This document shows positions 38,151 through 50,448 of a stretch of 64,000 nucleotides of DNA, piece by piece. Both the position numbers and the translations under genes were made by a program. Position 1 is the first letter of the stretch. Every line of letters begins with the position of its first letter. The notes below the pieces were generated by a model. It did no database searches. It had not been told where the DNA came from and was given only the letters and a program-made list of their open reading frames with translations. The stretch is from Moringa oleifera. Its lineage: Eukaryota > Streptophyta > Magnoliopsida > Brassicales > Moringaceae. Location: positions 1-64,000 of the forward strand of contig JAJFZO010000087.1 of assembly GCA_021397835.1 (NCBI GenBank), given 5' to 3'.

Positions 38151-38870
38151 ATCTCTTACCATTAATAGTAATGGTTTTTGAATTTTTAATAGTTACATTC
38201 ACGAAATCTCAACCTCAATTGTTAGTGATTGGGACAATATATTTCTCAGCTTTTTTTAGCAAACACTAAAACAAATACAAGGGACCAAGCTTTGTATGAG
38301 TTCGAGTTACCACCCATAGTTTAACAATCAAACTAAAGTGGTAAATCATACTTTAACACAATACTTACAATATTACTTTGTAGATGAATAACCACGAAAG
38401 TGGCTTGAATGGATTCCTTGGACTAAATGTAGCTATAACACATATGTTCATACTTCCACTAAAGTGGCATTGTTTGAAGCCTCTTTATGGCATTTCACCA
38501 TTAACTTGCTTATGTGCAGGAAACTTCTTGCGTCTAAGTGGTGGATAAGTGCTTTCATCATCGAAAAGCTATATATATCCTATGGGAACACCCACGCAGT
38601 GTACCGCTAGATTGAGATTTTATGAAGTATCAAGTGGATCAACACTAACGCGAGATCCCGTTTAAGGTAGGAGACTTTGTGTATTTGAACTTTAACCTCA
38701 TCGATAAACTTCGGTGACTTTTTGAAGCACCAATAAGCTCACTCCACGTTTCTTTGGTCCATACCAAATACTTGGAGAAACGAATGGCATTTTAGCAAGT
38801 CATTTCCGGATGTCATTCTCGTGGATAAGGATCTTCAGGTGGTTAGGGGGAGGGAGGCTGATATGTGCTA
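38151..38870 (+). mobile_element. Ty3/gypsy integrase remnant with possible LTR start
   Basis: Plus-strand reading frames, interrupted by stops, follow the gypsy integrase and its tail: SIVSDWDNIFLS, SSYHPQFNNQTKVVNHTL (with one stop), WLEWIPWTKCSYNTYVHTST, KVGDFVYLNF and LTPRFFGPYQILEKR. A purine tract (TTAGGGGGAGGGAGGC) at 38844-38859 then precedes TGATATGTGCT, a plausible 3' LTR start. Polymerase and gag were not recognised upstream. Inactive. Confidence 0.75.
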
Positions 38871-39481
38871 CTGCATGTATTGCATGAGTTACATAACAGG
38901 CAATCATCATTCACGCACCAACAATACACCACATGGGATGCATGGGACAACCCAAGCAGTACTTGCAATGACGTACGTGCACCATGCATAACGTGAATAA
39001 TTAGTAGAAGTTAATAATAATTACCACTGAAGGATTAGGAAGTTATTAATTAGTTAGAGGTCATACCCCTTTTTTGACCTACACCATCAGGTGGGACTTA
39101 TTTACCTTCATTTAATATTATTTGGATATATATCCTGCATGGATGGAACGAAGGTAATGAAATTTTTTATCCAATAAATTTTTCTCCTTTTTCTTCAAAA
39201 TGTCTTATCCTATGCATATTCATACAATCTTACGATCAATAATTTTTTTTTTTAAAAAAAAGACAATCATCGACTTGAAATTTTGTGAGTTTTTTCATAA
39301 AAAAAATTTACAAAATGATTAGCTCAAACCTATCTTACAGTTCCGTGGTTGATACATGATTTCATTTGAAGTAAATAATAAACATAAAATACTACATAAA
39401 TAACAAAAACATTTACAAATAAATGAGAGTAAAAAAAACACTAATAGAAATAGAGAAAGAAAGTGATTTTTCTTACTTGAA
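38871..39481. other. Possible gypsy LTR and spacer up to the CACTA element
   Basis: 38860-39270 could be a degraded 3' LTR of the gypsy element. The remainder is AT-rich. The last three bases (39479-39481, GAA) are the left target-site duplication of the CACTA element. Confidence 0.4.
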
Positions 39482-40060
39482 CACTACAAAAAAATTGCCA
39501 TTTACTATCGTCACTTTTTAGTGACAGTTAAGATTCATTAGTATATGTACATAAATAGTGACAGATTTTTTAGTCCGTCAGTACATATATGATCATTACT
39601 GATGAACAAAAAATTTGTCAGTATATACCATATATATAGTAATAGTTTCTATTGTCCATCACTAAAAGTTATAATTGCCAATATATACTGACGAATTTTT
39701 ATTCTTCGTAAGTAAAAGTCTTACTTTTAGTGACAGATTTATTTTTCATCAGTAAATATCTAGTCTGTAGTGTCAGATATGTATGTGTGTCACTAAATAT
39801 CTTACATATAGCGACGGTTCTATACTAACTGTCAATAAATATATGCTTATATTGATGGATTATTCTATCCATCAGTAAATCTTTTATATTTACTGACAAT
39901 CATTTTTGTTTGTCAGTAAATACCTGAAAATATTTAACTTATAGTGATAGATATCTTTGTGCGTCAGTAAATCTATACTTATAGTGATGATTATTTACAA
40001 GTGTCACTAAATATCTAATATATTCATAACACACATTGATGGATTTTTTATCTTTATGTT
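39482..40060. repeat. CACTA left terminal and subterminal repeats
   Basis: The terminal word CACTACAAA is followed by about fifteen imperfect copies of a unit of roughly 35-40 bases built around TTAGTGACAGATTT and CCGTCAGTAAAT. The same words occur in opposite orientation at the right end. Confidence 0.88.
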
Positions 40061-40979
40061 CATCACAAAATAATTAGTTATTTACATTGGCAAGTATCAA
40101 AAAATACATTTAAAAGATTTTAAGTGAAATTTATTATGTAAGATTTTAATTTGAATAAATATTTTTTTAAAAAATGAAAAGTATGATTTAATTGAGTCAA
40201 ATCAAAATATGATATATATATATATGTACAATTAATTCAATCGATAATTTAAAATATAAATTAAAAACAATTAAAATAATTTTAATAAATTAAAATTATT
40301 AGCAAATATTTTTAGACAATTAAAATCTTTGATAAAGAAAAAATAACCCATTTCACTATATTGTACCATATGATATTTATCACATTCATTGAACAAGATA
40401 ATGTGTATTTTTCAAAATGACATTACAAGACACATGACGACAATAACATGCATATCATGCACATATACTTTTCAATTAATTATTGAAAAGATTTTAATTA
40501 ATTGAAAGATTTTTAAAATTTTTATGATATTTATATTAAGATTAATTTTTTAAAAAAATCTAAATTATCTTTTAATAATATAAAGTCCCAATTATATGGA
40601 TAAGTTAAAATTTTATTTTTATTTTACATAAATATCACATTTTTTAAAAAATAATTCATAAAAAAATTAATATAAAATTAATTTTATTTAATTTTAAATA
40701 TAAATATAAAATAAATTAAAAATTAATTTAACTAATAAATTTATTTATTCAAAATAAAAATAATTTTTATTTATTTTATCTGAACTCATCGGGATGATGG
40801 TATCTATTTTTCTTTCTTTCATTTGCTCTTTCTTCACTTCTTGCTCTAAATCCTTAAAATATAAATCTCTTCCTCTCATAATTGCTATCCATTTTGTGTT
40901 AAAATTTTCTCATTTCTCTTCTCTTGGTTTCAATCTTACATTTTGTTCATTTACAAATTTTTGCAACCGAGTGATTTAG

Positions 40980-41185
40980 ATCTCAAGAAACCACCGAGAG
41001 CTTTCACAGGTAAAGGTAGGCCTTTGCTCTTCTGCGTAATTTCTTCACGAAATTCTTCTGATTCATCTGAGGCTGAAGGTTTTAGCTTTGAATTAATGGA
41101 TGCTGCTCTGAAAATGCCCATAAATTGCAGTTTGGAGCTTACCGTTTCTACACATCTAGGTGTTGCTTCTTTGCAAGAACAGTAA
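40980..41185 (+). pseudogene. Unidentified exon-like segment inside the CACTA element
   Basis: A segment with balanced base composition inside very AT-rich DNA. It reads KPPRAFTGKGRPLLFC, then SSDSSEAEGFSFELMDAALK and LELTVSTHLGVASLQEQ before a stop. It looks like captured coding sequence and lies upstream of the 5-phosphatase piece, but I do not recognise the family. Confidence 0.4.
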
Positions 41186-41738
41186 AAGCCTTTTACTTAC
41201 AAGTAACCAAAGTAGTTTCATATTCTGAAAGATTATGAATTTTCACTGTTTGTTTCTATGTCCCCGAACAAATCTAGTGGGTTCTTTATTATTAAGTTTA
41301 GTTTTTTATATTTTTTTCTTAGAGATGTGGTAATTCCAGGGATGATGAGTATGCTGCCCTGGATTAGGATAATCTTGGGTTTGGCCTAACTCCGTTGGAC
41401 AATCACTAGGAAAAAAATCATTATTAAATGGAATTTATTGTTGGAATAATATTATGGTATGTGTTAACGTGTTGTTAGGGCCCTCGATTGGCATAATCGG
41501 AAGCAATATTAGTGCAACTTATACATATATCTCGATCTCTTTAGGACACATGCACATGCGCAGAAGCAACATGATCAAGATTATCACCTAATGAAATTTT
41601 CATAAGAAGCTTTATGCATTCTTAGTAAAGGGAGCCTAATCTGAAAATATCTTTCTAATTTCTCTTAATTCTTTATAACCTAGTGATTTATAAGTTTAAA
41701 TCATTAACTTGTTTGTTTTGGATATTTTATTGATCAGA

Positions 41739-42035
41739 TGTGCCTTCTAAGGGTTATCAGTTAAGATACAGGAGAGAAAAATCAAAAACTTTGCGTGTTC
41801 AGTACATAAATGCAAAAGATGTGAGGTTCGACTATTATCTGCCTATGCTAGTAATTTGTCACATGGGTGTATCAGCTCTGCAGTTAGATTCACATGAAGA
41901 ATACATCATGACGTTTATCCTCTGTAGGGTGACAATTGGTACTTGGAATGTTGTGGGAGACCTCCAAATGAGGATCTAGAGATTGATGATTGGCTTTGTA
42001 CACAGGAGCTGACAGATATTTACATTATTGAGTGA
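41739..42035 (+). pseudogene. Captured fragment of type I inositol polyphosphate 5-phosphatase
   Basis: Two exons with their intron kept. The first, about 41739-41826, reads KGYQLRYRREKSKTLRVQYI and NAKDVR. The second, about 41929-42031, follows TCTGTAG and reads VTIGTWNV, then, after a single missing base, GRPPNEDLEIDDWLCTQ and ELTDIYII. This matches the start of the plant 5-phosphatase catalytic domain (GTWNVAGR...EDWLCTEEPADIYI). The rest of the catalytic domain is absent. A one-base deletion after NV breaks the frame. The intron shows it was taken from genomic DNA. Confidence 0.85.
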
Positions 42036-42809
42036 GAATTTTTCAATTTCACTAATCTTACATTATTCTAAGTTTATTAACAGTCAATCAAAAAATTTAA
42101 AAGCTTTTAAATGTTTATGCTTCCTCATTCCCCTCTCCAGCATCAAGAACTGTGTGCTGTGCATATCTAGGTAGATGGTTCTCTATTTATCTGATATTTT
42201 CCCAACGAATTGACATCTTCTATGATCTTGTTTTGTTGCCTCCGAAGTTCTAATTTACTTTTTTCATTGTCATCAGATATATCATGTCTCATCAATAGGT
42301 CTGTTTTGTTTCTGTTTCTATATGTGCATGATCCCATTCATTGGTTTTATATTCATGGGGGACATCATTTTGCACTCTGCATAATTTCCCTTCACTAAAT
42401 TTGATTTTGTTCAGTATCATTCATCTGCCTAAGGCTAAGATGCTGGTGCCTTTTTTGCCATAAAGTTGCAACTTATTTACTCTTTACAGGAGGCAACTCT
42501 AACAGTATCCAAGTGGGTAGACTTGTTAATCATAACACTTCACCAGTTTTTTTATGCTTGAAGTCGGGACCTTTTTCACTTTTCTGAAAAAAAAAAGTAA
42601 AGGATAAATGAAACAAAAAAATAAATAGAAACAAAAGAAGAAAAACAAAATCATACAATAGTACAGCTTTACCTTATTCAGTCTGTTGTCCCACCAATTA
42701 TCCAGGTTTTTAACTAAGTCATTCCACAATTCATCTCCTAAAAGATAAAACAAATAACCAGATAATTCATTTATATGGGTATTCATTACTTTATTTTTTA
42801 TTATAGACT

Positions 42810-43340
42810 TTGAAGGCTAATGGAGTACAACCTTCATGTGGTCAAATATATATTGAAAGTCGGACATGAAAAGACAAAGCCATTGTGAACGAGAAGACGG
42901 CTCATATAATTCTATGTAATTTATTTATTTTCTCTTTTTATATTTGTTAATAGATTCAATCTTAGTGAACATTAATGATCGAATTGTTATTAAATGGTAG
43001 GAGCTCATTACCAATAAAATAAATGAATCTAAAGGGTCATTGAGTGATTGTAGTTCATATGAAGGTGATATTTATTCTTAAGTAAAAGGAGTTAAATAGA
43101 AAGGACGTGTTCATTGTATTAGTAAGATTGGTAGTTCATCAAAAGAAGATGAATGTTCCAAAGCATAAGTCATGCAAGAAAATGCTAAATTAAAGAATTA
43201 TATTCAAGGGTTAGAGGGAGATGTCAGAGAACTTCAAGGAAAGTTTAGAGTTATGATTGACTTACTTAAGCAATATCCAATTATTGATTTGACTACACTT
43301 TCAAATGTAGGAAAGGTATCAAATGATGTGGAGGTATGAT
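42810..43340 (+). pseudogene. Transposase_24-like (Ptta/En/Spm) remnant of the CACTA element
   Basis: Broken plus-strand reading: LKANGVQPSCGQIYIESRT, KDKAIVNEKTAHII, GRVHCISKIGSSSKED and a helical tail ENAKLKNYIQGLEGD. The order fits the plant Transposase_24 protein encoded beside the TNP2 transposase in CACTA elements. Several stops interrupt it. Confidence 0.6.
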
Positions 43341-43919
43341 ATCTTTTACATTTTACGTTTAGCAATAATGTAATTAATTACTATATTTTTATATATTTTT
43401 TCTTTTTATTTGTCATTAATAGGTTCGAAATGATAGTAGTGTTCCATAACAACACTTTGCAACTATAAGAAGTCTTTCATTAAATTGCGGTATGAATATC
43501 TTTAACTAGAATCTACTAAATAAAATGTTGATGAGTGATGTTGCTTTGGCAGCCCATGAATGAGTTATATTTGATGCCTTAATGATTATATCATGTCCAT
43601 AGAACTTACCATTTTTTGTATGACCAGTGCTATTATTTACTTTTCTTATTACTAAATGTGTACACGTATTGGTTTGCTTTTTTCTGCATTTGGAGATCTA
43701 AGTTTCAAGTTTTGCATTAATTATGTTTCATGACTAACTGTTTTTACTAATCTTATATTGGTATTACTTTTGTTCATAACTTAAGTTCTATTTGTTACTA
43801 AATTCTTTAGTAAATGTCTTTCTTTGTAGGTTTTTTTTCCCTATTGGATTGACTTAATTTCTTTGATCATCTCTTGTTTGTAAGGTAATTCACATATTAC
43901 TATTGATCTAATCATCCAG

Positions 43920-44135
43920 GGAACACTACTTGATGGGAAAAAAGTAGCTATAAAGAGGCTGTTAAGTACCTTAGGGCAAGGTCTACAAGAGTTGAAGATT
44001 GAAGTAATGTTGGTTGCTAAACTACTGTACCAAAACCTGGCAAATCTGTTAGGCTTTTGCTAGAAGAAGAAAACAAGCTTCTAGTTTATAAATACTTTCC
44101 TAATGACAACTTAGATATGATCTTATTGGATATCG
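43920..44135 (+). pseudogene. Captured kinase fragment (cysteine-rich receptor-like kinase)
   Basis: After an acceptor (ATCATCCAG) the frame reads GTLLDGKKVAIKRLLSTL, GQGLQELKIEVMLVAKL, LANLLGFC and, after loss of one base, EEENKLLVYKYFPNDNLD. This corresponds to kinase subdomains II-V of plant cysteine-rich receptor-like kinases (pattern GTL.DG..IAVKRLS...GQG..EFKNEV). The ATP-binding Lys is present, but the catalytic loop and everything after are absent. The one-base loss after GFC shifts the frame. Confidence 0.85.
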
Positions 44136-44549
44136 ATTTTTTCGCATTTTCAATTCTTGTGTTGTAATTTTATTTAACACTTATATTACTTCAGATCTAC
44201 ATCACTATGTTGAAGCTTTACAACAATGTTTTTTCTTATATTTGGATATCTTTTCTTAGGGTTTGTGAACTACAATTATTACCATTTAAAGTTAATTTTT
44301 TTAATTGATTTTTCTTATCATTGGTCATTTAATGTACGTTGATTATAATTTGGGACTTGTATTATTCAGATAGAAGTAAATGGTTTACTTTGAAATGAAA
44401 ATTATAGTATAAAATCATTATTCTTACAGTATCACATCTACGATTAAAATGAATTCATACGATAAAGTATTCAATAATAAGTTTATGGTGTATGTAATAC
44501 AATAAGTATAGTTTTAAAATCAAATCAAATGTAAATTTTTTAAAAATTC

Positions 44550-45018
44550 TACAGTAGACATATACCGATAGATATCTTATCCGTTAGTAAAAAACTAAAA
44601 ATATATATTGATGGACATGGTGTCTATCAGTAAAAACTTTGTAATATAATAATGAGTGTTGTGTCTGTTAGTAAAAATCTGTTCATATACTGGCACATGA
44701 AAGTATGCGTAACTAAAGATCTTGTATATATAGTGATGGTCAAAGAATGTGTCACTAAAATATTTACATTTAGTGACAGACAAAGTATCTGTCAGTATAA
44801 CATTTACGTATAGTGACGCATGTAAAAATCGTCAGTAAAACACTTGTTACATATACCGACAGATGTAAAAGCGTTAGTAAAAGTCTATAGCGATGGAGTC
44901 TATACCGACGATTAAAATGTCTGTCAATTGAAGTTTTTGTCCGTTAGTAAAGGTCATCTGTACCTATACCTACGGATTTTAATTTTATAGTGACGATTTT
45001 TAGTCCATCTTTGTAGTG
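44550..45018. repeat. CACTA right subterminal and terminal repeats
   Basis: A series of short imperfect repeats (CCGTTAGTAAAA, ATCTGTCAGTATAA, TATAGTGACG) mirrors the left end and finishes in GACGATTTTTAGTCCATC and TTTGTAGTG. The inner word ATCGTCAC lies near both termini. Confidence 0.88.
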
Positions 45019-45499
45019 GAAGTTGATGCATTAATAGCTTTCAAATCAATGACATTTTATATAATTTAATTAATCAAGATGAGAATAATTACTACCAAAA
45101 TAATAAAATAACTTTTAAAAAATTAAAATAATAATTTAAAATATTATTTTATAATTATAATTATTGAATAGGTTATTTATAAACTTTTTTCAAGAATATG
45201 ATGTTACCTACAATAATGGTAGGCTGTACAATCATCGTTATAATCATATGATCAAAATTTCAAATCTTTATGCTGAATTATCAACTTGACAAATTTGGGT
45301 GTTTTTTCTTCTGATAGATTTTTGAAAGTGGTTGAAGAATGCCATTTGCTGAAAAGAAAAAAAAAAAGGTAATACATTGTTGGTTAAGTAAATTCAAATG
45401 GGTAATTTCCATTAAATTAACAAACTCCTCCTTTTGTCTTTAGATAACTAAGGCATACCATAGACAGCAGATAATAAACTTTGTCTTGCAAAAAACTAT
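45019..45499. other. Spacer between the CACTA and Mutator-like elements
   Basis: AT-rich DNA starting with the right GAA duplication of the CACTA element and ending in AAAAACTAT (45491-45499), the left target-site duplication of the Mutator-like element. No gene is seen. Confidence 0.6.
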
Positions 45500-46360
45500 G
45501 GGGAATTTTTATAATTAGCACTCCGCACATACAATTTTACAAAAATAACCAATATTATCAATTCATGTTTTTTTAGCATTTTTTGAACAGTTTCGGACCA
45601 AGTTACCCTTAATGAAAAGCAACAATTACATTCTTACTCACTAAAAAGAATACCAAAAGTCAAACCAACATTTTCCCCCATTCTCTAATAGTGTTTTCAT
45701 CTCTTCGCATCTCTTGTAATCTCTCTTATTAGATTTAAGTGATTTTGTGTTTATTTTTACAAATTAATCATCTAAAAACATCGAGGAACTATCAAAAGTA
45801 TTAAAAATCTACAAAGGTATGTTTTAAAATGATTATTTCGGTATAAAGTTTAGAGTTTTTGCATTTTAGATACCCATGAACCAAATCTTCTTACGACGTC
45901 TGATTCTTCATTTTCTTTTGCATGTTTACTTTTATTTTTGTATATGGAAACTTGATTAAATGCTTTTGTCATGTTTTAAATGATTTAAGTTGCTAGTTTA
46001 TGAATCTCTAATGACTAGGTATATCAGTGTGTATTATTTTCATTTTTCTTTTAATACTTTGAAATTGATTAATTTTTTTGAGAACATTGCGTATATTGGT
46101 GTGCATTATGTGCGTGAACTGCGTTTTACTCTTTTATTTGTGGTGCTTGACCTTAAATTTCGCAAATATTGCTAACTTGGGTTTAAGTCATATGAATCTT
46201 AACGTATTATTAAAAATCGTAATAAGTTTTAGGAAATTGTTTCTTCTTTCATAAATTCGTATCAACATCTTAAGTTTTTGTATCAATTTTTTTAATTTTG
46301 TATCAACATTTTATAAATCCTTAATATATTCATCCATTATTTATTTTTTTTCCTGTACAA

Positions 46361-49300
46361 ATGGATATTACTAAGAAATATTTGATTCCTAAAGAGAGTT
46401 GGAAGCTTTCAGCCAGAGTATTGAAGCACTGTGATACTGATGTTGTATCAAATATAAAATGTGTTTTTAATGACTCTCAAAGGTAGAAGTTCAATACCAC
46501 CTGCCTTGGTCACTTCTTGGACGTGAATGAGGATTTCATATTTTCTAGCTTAGTCGTCCACAATTTACTACTTCGACAGATTAAGCAACCTAATGATGAA
46601 GAAATGTTGTTTTAACTTGAGAAGTACGAAGTATGTTTTGGTAAAAAAGAATTTTGTTTAATCACCGAGTTGAGATTTGGAGAGCTACCAAACATAAATT
46701 TGATTGCACCAAATCAGTTTAGCATCCGTGCTAAGTATTTTGATGGGAAGAACAAGGTTACCACTAGTTCTGTTAAGTTAAAACTACTTGAAGGAGAATT
46801 TGATGAAGATTCCGATGATATAGTAAAGCTTGCGTTAGTTTACTTACTCAATGCCTTCATCAAAGGCAGTGATGAGCGACAACATATCCCCAGGTGGCAT
46901 TTTCACCTTGTTGATAACTTAGAAGCATTCAATAGCTTTCCATGGGGTACCTTAGTGTACTGTAACTCATTGAGGTATTTCAAAAACGCTCTAACCACTC
47001 GAAATACTCAACATGGGGAATTATCATACAACATATTTGATTTTGTATGGGCACTACAAGTATTAAACTTGTTGGTATATATTTTTATTTATTTTTATGT
47101 TTTTATTTACTTTTTCAAAGACTTTGCAATACCTAACTTATCTTTTTATTCTAAAATTTTTGCATTTGAGGTGATACTTAGCACAAAGCAGCATGCCACA
47201 CGAATTGTAAGATCATCATTGCCTAGAATTTGTTGGTAAAAATTTGATCATAAGCCACATAGTAGCCACTATAAGAGGATTTTTACAAACAAGGTACGTT
47301 TAAATTCATATCGTTATTGATTGAATTCATATGCAATATATTATTTTATTGCATCATTCACACTATCATAACAACACTTAGAAATCGTTATAACAATAGT
47401 GAAGTCTTTGTTTTTTTTTTTTTACATAAATGTGTCAAGATTCACCATTTTGATGCCAATATTCACCATTTCGTGCCAAGATTTACCATGTTCGTGCCAA
47501 ATTTTACTATTTATGTGACATGTTTTAAAATCTAAATTCATTTCAATTTAGACTTTCGTGACACCATTTGCACATTTTTGGTTATATTTTTCATAATTGT
47601 AAAATTATTAATATGTAAGTAATTTTATTTATAACAATTGTTATTTGAATTAACATTTGATTATGATTTTAGATGGTAGTGAAGGTCAAACTTGAGCCGA
47701 ATCCCACTGAATGTGAAGCCTCATATTACTTGGAAATTGATGAAAGCGTGTTGCCTCTGCATCTTAGTGCAACAAAACAGCATCGGCTCAATAAGCATAG
47801 TAATGCTTCGACCAGTGAAGATGATGAGAATTTCGTGGCTAAAAGAAGAAAAAATCCTGCAAAATTGCCTGCCTTATCAAAGGTGGATAATGTATACAAA
47901 ATCTTATAATATTTAATTAATATTAGTTATATGTTAATATATATATATGTATATTATGTTTTCATTATTTAATATTTAATTAATTTGTTTGATTGATGAT
48001 TAAATGTAGCGACGATCTATACACAATGCTACTTCACGACTAAGAGATGAGGATGAGGTTGAGGTTAAAGATATAGAGGGAGATGGAAAGGAGCATGTTG
48101 AAGGAGAACAAGAGGAGATGATACATACAGATTTCAAGGAGGAGGTTGGGGCAGAGAATACGGGAATGAGAACTGCAGCTATGGGTGAAGAATCCCAAGC
48201 TGAGAGATCACAGACTAAGAGTGTAGAGAAAGATACTGAGATTTACCGTCGTCTCGATAATTTAGAGGCGAAGGTAAATCTCATGAATGCAAGAATATTG
48301 AGTAATCACACCGAGCTTATGGTTGCCGTATACTTTATCAAACACGCACTTTGATAAGTCATCTCCTTTGATCGATCGAGATCCTACACGCACTGAGACT
48401 GGCACACGCCAAAATGAGATAATTTTATCCTTGTTTGGGTACAAGATCATAAGTTTCATTACAAGATAATTCATTGCAAAATTAACTTTTCGTCTCCTGT
48501 GGGGTGGTAATGATGCAACTTCTAGTGCACACCCTTCAGCTGCTCATGGCCAATATTCTCAAGAACTTATTAATGTAAGTGAGGTTAGGAGTGAGGACGT
48601 AGGGGATGGAGATGAAGCCACTGAGGCTGAAAGAGAGGCTATGACGGGTTTAGCGGACTTAGCTACCATTCCACCAAGGAAAGATAATGTAGAACTAGTT
48701 TGTAGGACGCATAAGCGGTCTAGACAACTGTGTAGTCCATACATCGATCCCACTGAACATAAACGTACTAGGTCCGAGCAAATGATTTATTCAAAGTTGC
48801 AGCTGGATGAAGACATATGTAATGAGTATGAAGCGTTTATGAAAGGATCATCAATGTCACAGTGAGTTAACTTATGTATAATTTTTTTAATAGATATCAT
48901 ATATTTTCTTTAGAAATATCATATAAATAACAAGCTGACTTCTGTAATGCAACCGCAATGTACATATTAGTTATTCTGTTAGTATCAAGTGGTTTCGCAC
49001 ATTTGAGGTCAATAATCAATGGATCGATGATTCGGTATGTCACCATCATACTAAATCATGTCTAATTTATATGATTTGTACCTAAGTGTAATATTTTGTA
49101 TCAAATATTGGGATTGATGCTTATGTTATATGCTTCCATATCACGTATTATGATTCGTGTCTAGGTTATATGCTATCATATTACATATTATGATTCGTGT
49201 CCAGTTATATGATTTAGTATCAAGTATTATGATTCATATTTCATTTTATATAATTTTTTGTGTAGTTATTCATCTCTATATTTATATTTTCGTGTCAATT

Positions 49301-50448
49301 ATTATGATTCGTGCTTAGATTGCATCATTTCGGGTCCAAAATTTCATGTCAAGTATTATAATTCGTGTCTAGATTGCATTATTTTATGTCAAGTATTATG
49401 ATTCGTGCCTAGATTACATTATTTCATATCAAGATTTCGTGTTAAGTATTATGATTCATGCCTATATTGCATCATTTCGTGTCAAGATTTCGTGATTCAT
49501 GCCTAGATTGCATTATTTCGTGTCAAGATTTCGTGATTCATGCCTAAATTTTTCAAATGTATATAAGCAGGATATATGCATTTGTGACCCTTTACTTTAC
49601 GTAAGTTTTGATAATTTTCATTGGTCTTTTCTGATTACATTGCTTTTTGTTTATTGTTTGACAATCTCTTTCATTTTTTTTTCTAAATGGTTTTGTAGAC
49701 ATATTTTTTTCATATATATAATAAGTACCAAGTAGACTTAGATGCTAATGGTCCTTCAACAAACTCACAATGGGATATTTACCAATGGGACGATGGTCTT
49801 CTAGAGCGTGTGCACGAAACATTTTGTGATGGCTGCCCACCATGGCACACTGTCAATAAGGTAAAAAAAAAATTATCTTTATCACTTTAAGTAATTAATT
49901 TTAGCAATATTTCATTTCACTGAAATATGAGAAATTGCAGCTATTAGTGCCATACCATATTAGTGGAGCGCGTTGGCTTGTTGTCGTCATCAATCTGCAA
50001 AAATTTAGTTTGCTCATTTATGACTCGTATCGACAACATGTGCCACTAGAAGTGCGAATTCAATAGCAAAATTGTTTCAGATTCATACTTCCTAGTTTTT
50101 GTCAAGCTGGGGTTACTTCATCGCCAAATCTGATGTTGCAATTCCTACAGTTTCATTGTCATGCACGTTACATCCAAAATCTCAAGTCCTTCAGCAAAAA
50201 ACATCGTAAGTTTTAGTAATATCGATATATTTACATTTCTAATATTATTAGTTTTTTAACACATGCTAATTGACATACTTTCTTTTTTTTTATTATTTAG
50301 TGGTAATTGCGGCTCTCATATGCTATATGCCATAGAGTATTTATTAGCTGGAAAGCCACTAAAGTACCCTGATACCCAAATGCCAAAAATTGGAAAGCAC
50401 ATGACTGTTTATGTATTTGCTAACTCAACTAATGAGAACGGTGACTGA
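46361..50448 (+). pseudogene. DUF1985-Ulp1-like cysteine protease gene of the Mutator-like element
   Basis: Exons along the plus strand: 46361 to about 47070 (MDITKKYLIPKESWKLSARV to YNIFDFVWALQ; DUF1985 motif HFHLVDNLEAFNSFPWG), about 47160-47292, 47673-47881, from 48010, up to 48860, 48975-49039, 49700-49860, 49942-50200 and 50301-50448. The protease part reads QWDIYQWDDGLLERVHETF, ARWLVVVINLQKFSLLIYDS and GNCGSHMLYAIEYLLAGKPL. The catalytic Asp (YDS) and Cys (NCG) positions are kept, but the usual His of the HW pair is Arg (ARW). In-frame stops at 46484, 46613, about 47239 and in RIQ* near 50066 inactivate it. Known relatives are transposon-borne SUMO-protease-like proteins of unclear use to the element. 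Confidence 0.85.
49080..49560 (+). repeat. Degenerate CGTGTCAAGTATTATGATT repeats in an Ulp1-gene intron
   Basis: About ten imperfect copies of a 40-50-base unit with the words GTATTATGATTCGTGTC, TAGATTGCATCATTTCG and TGTCAAGATTTCGTG. They lie inside a large intron of the Ulp1-like gene. Related words occur at 47410-47525 (CACCATTTCGTGCCAAG). Confidence 0.75.

Larger units (their letters stand above)
39482..45018. mobile_element. CACTA (En/Spm-type) DNA transposon carrying host gene fragments
   Basis: The left end begins CACTACAAAAAAATTGCC and the right end finishes ATCTTTGTAGTG, so both termini read CACTACAAA inward. The element is flanked by the same 3 bases, GAA (39479-39481 and 45019-45021), the target-site length of this superfamily. 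Inside each end lie hundreds of bases of short subterminal repeats (TAGTGACAGA, CTGTCAGTAAA; 39500-40060 and in inverted sense 44550-45010), typical of transposase-binding regions. Total length is 5,537 bp. The interior keeps a Transposase_24-like remnant but no recognisable TNP2 transposase, and carries pieces of two cellular genes. It therefore looks non-autonomous. Confidence 0.92.

Noticed and set aside
39482..45018. Complete autonomous CACTA element
   Set aside because: No TNP2 transposase domain could be read between the ends, only a Transposase_24-like remnant and host gene pieces.
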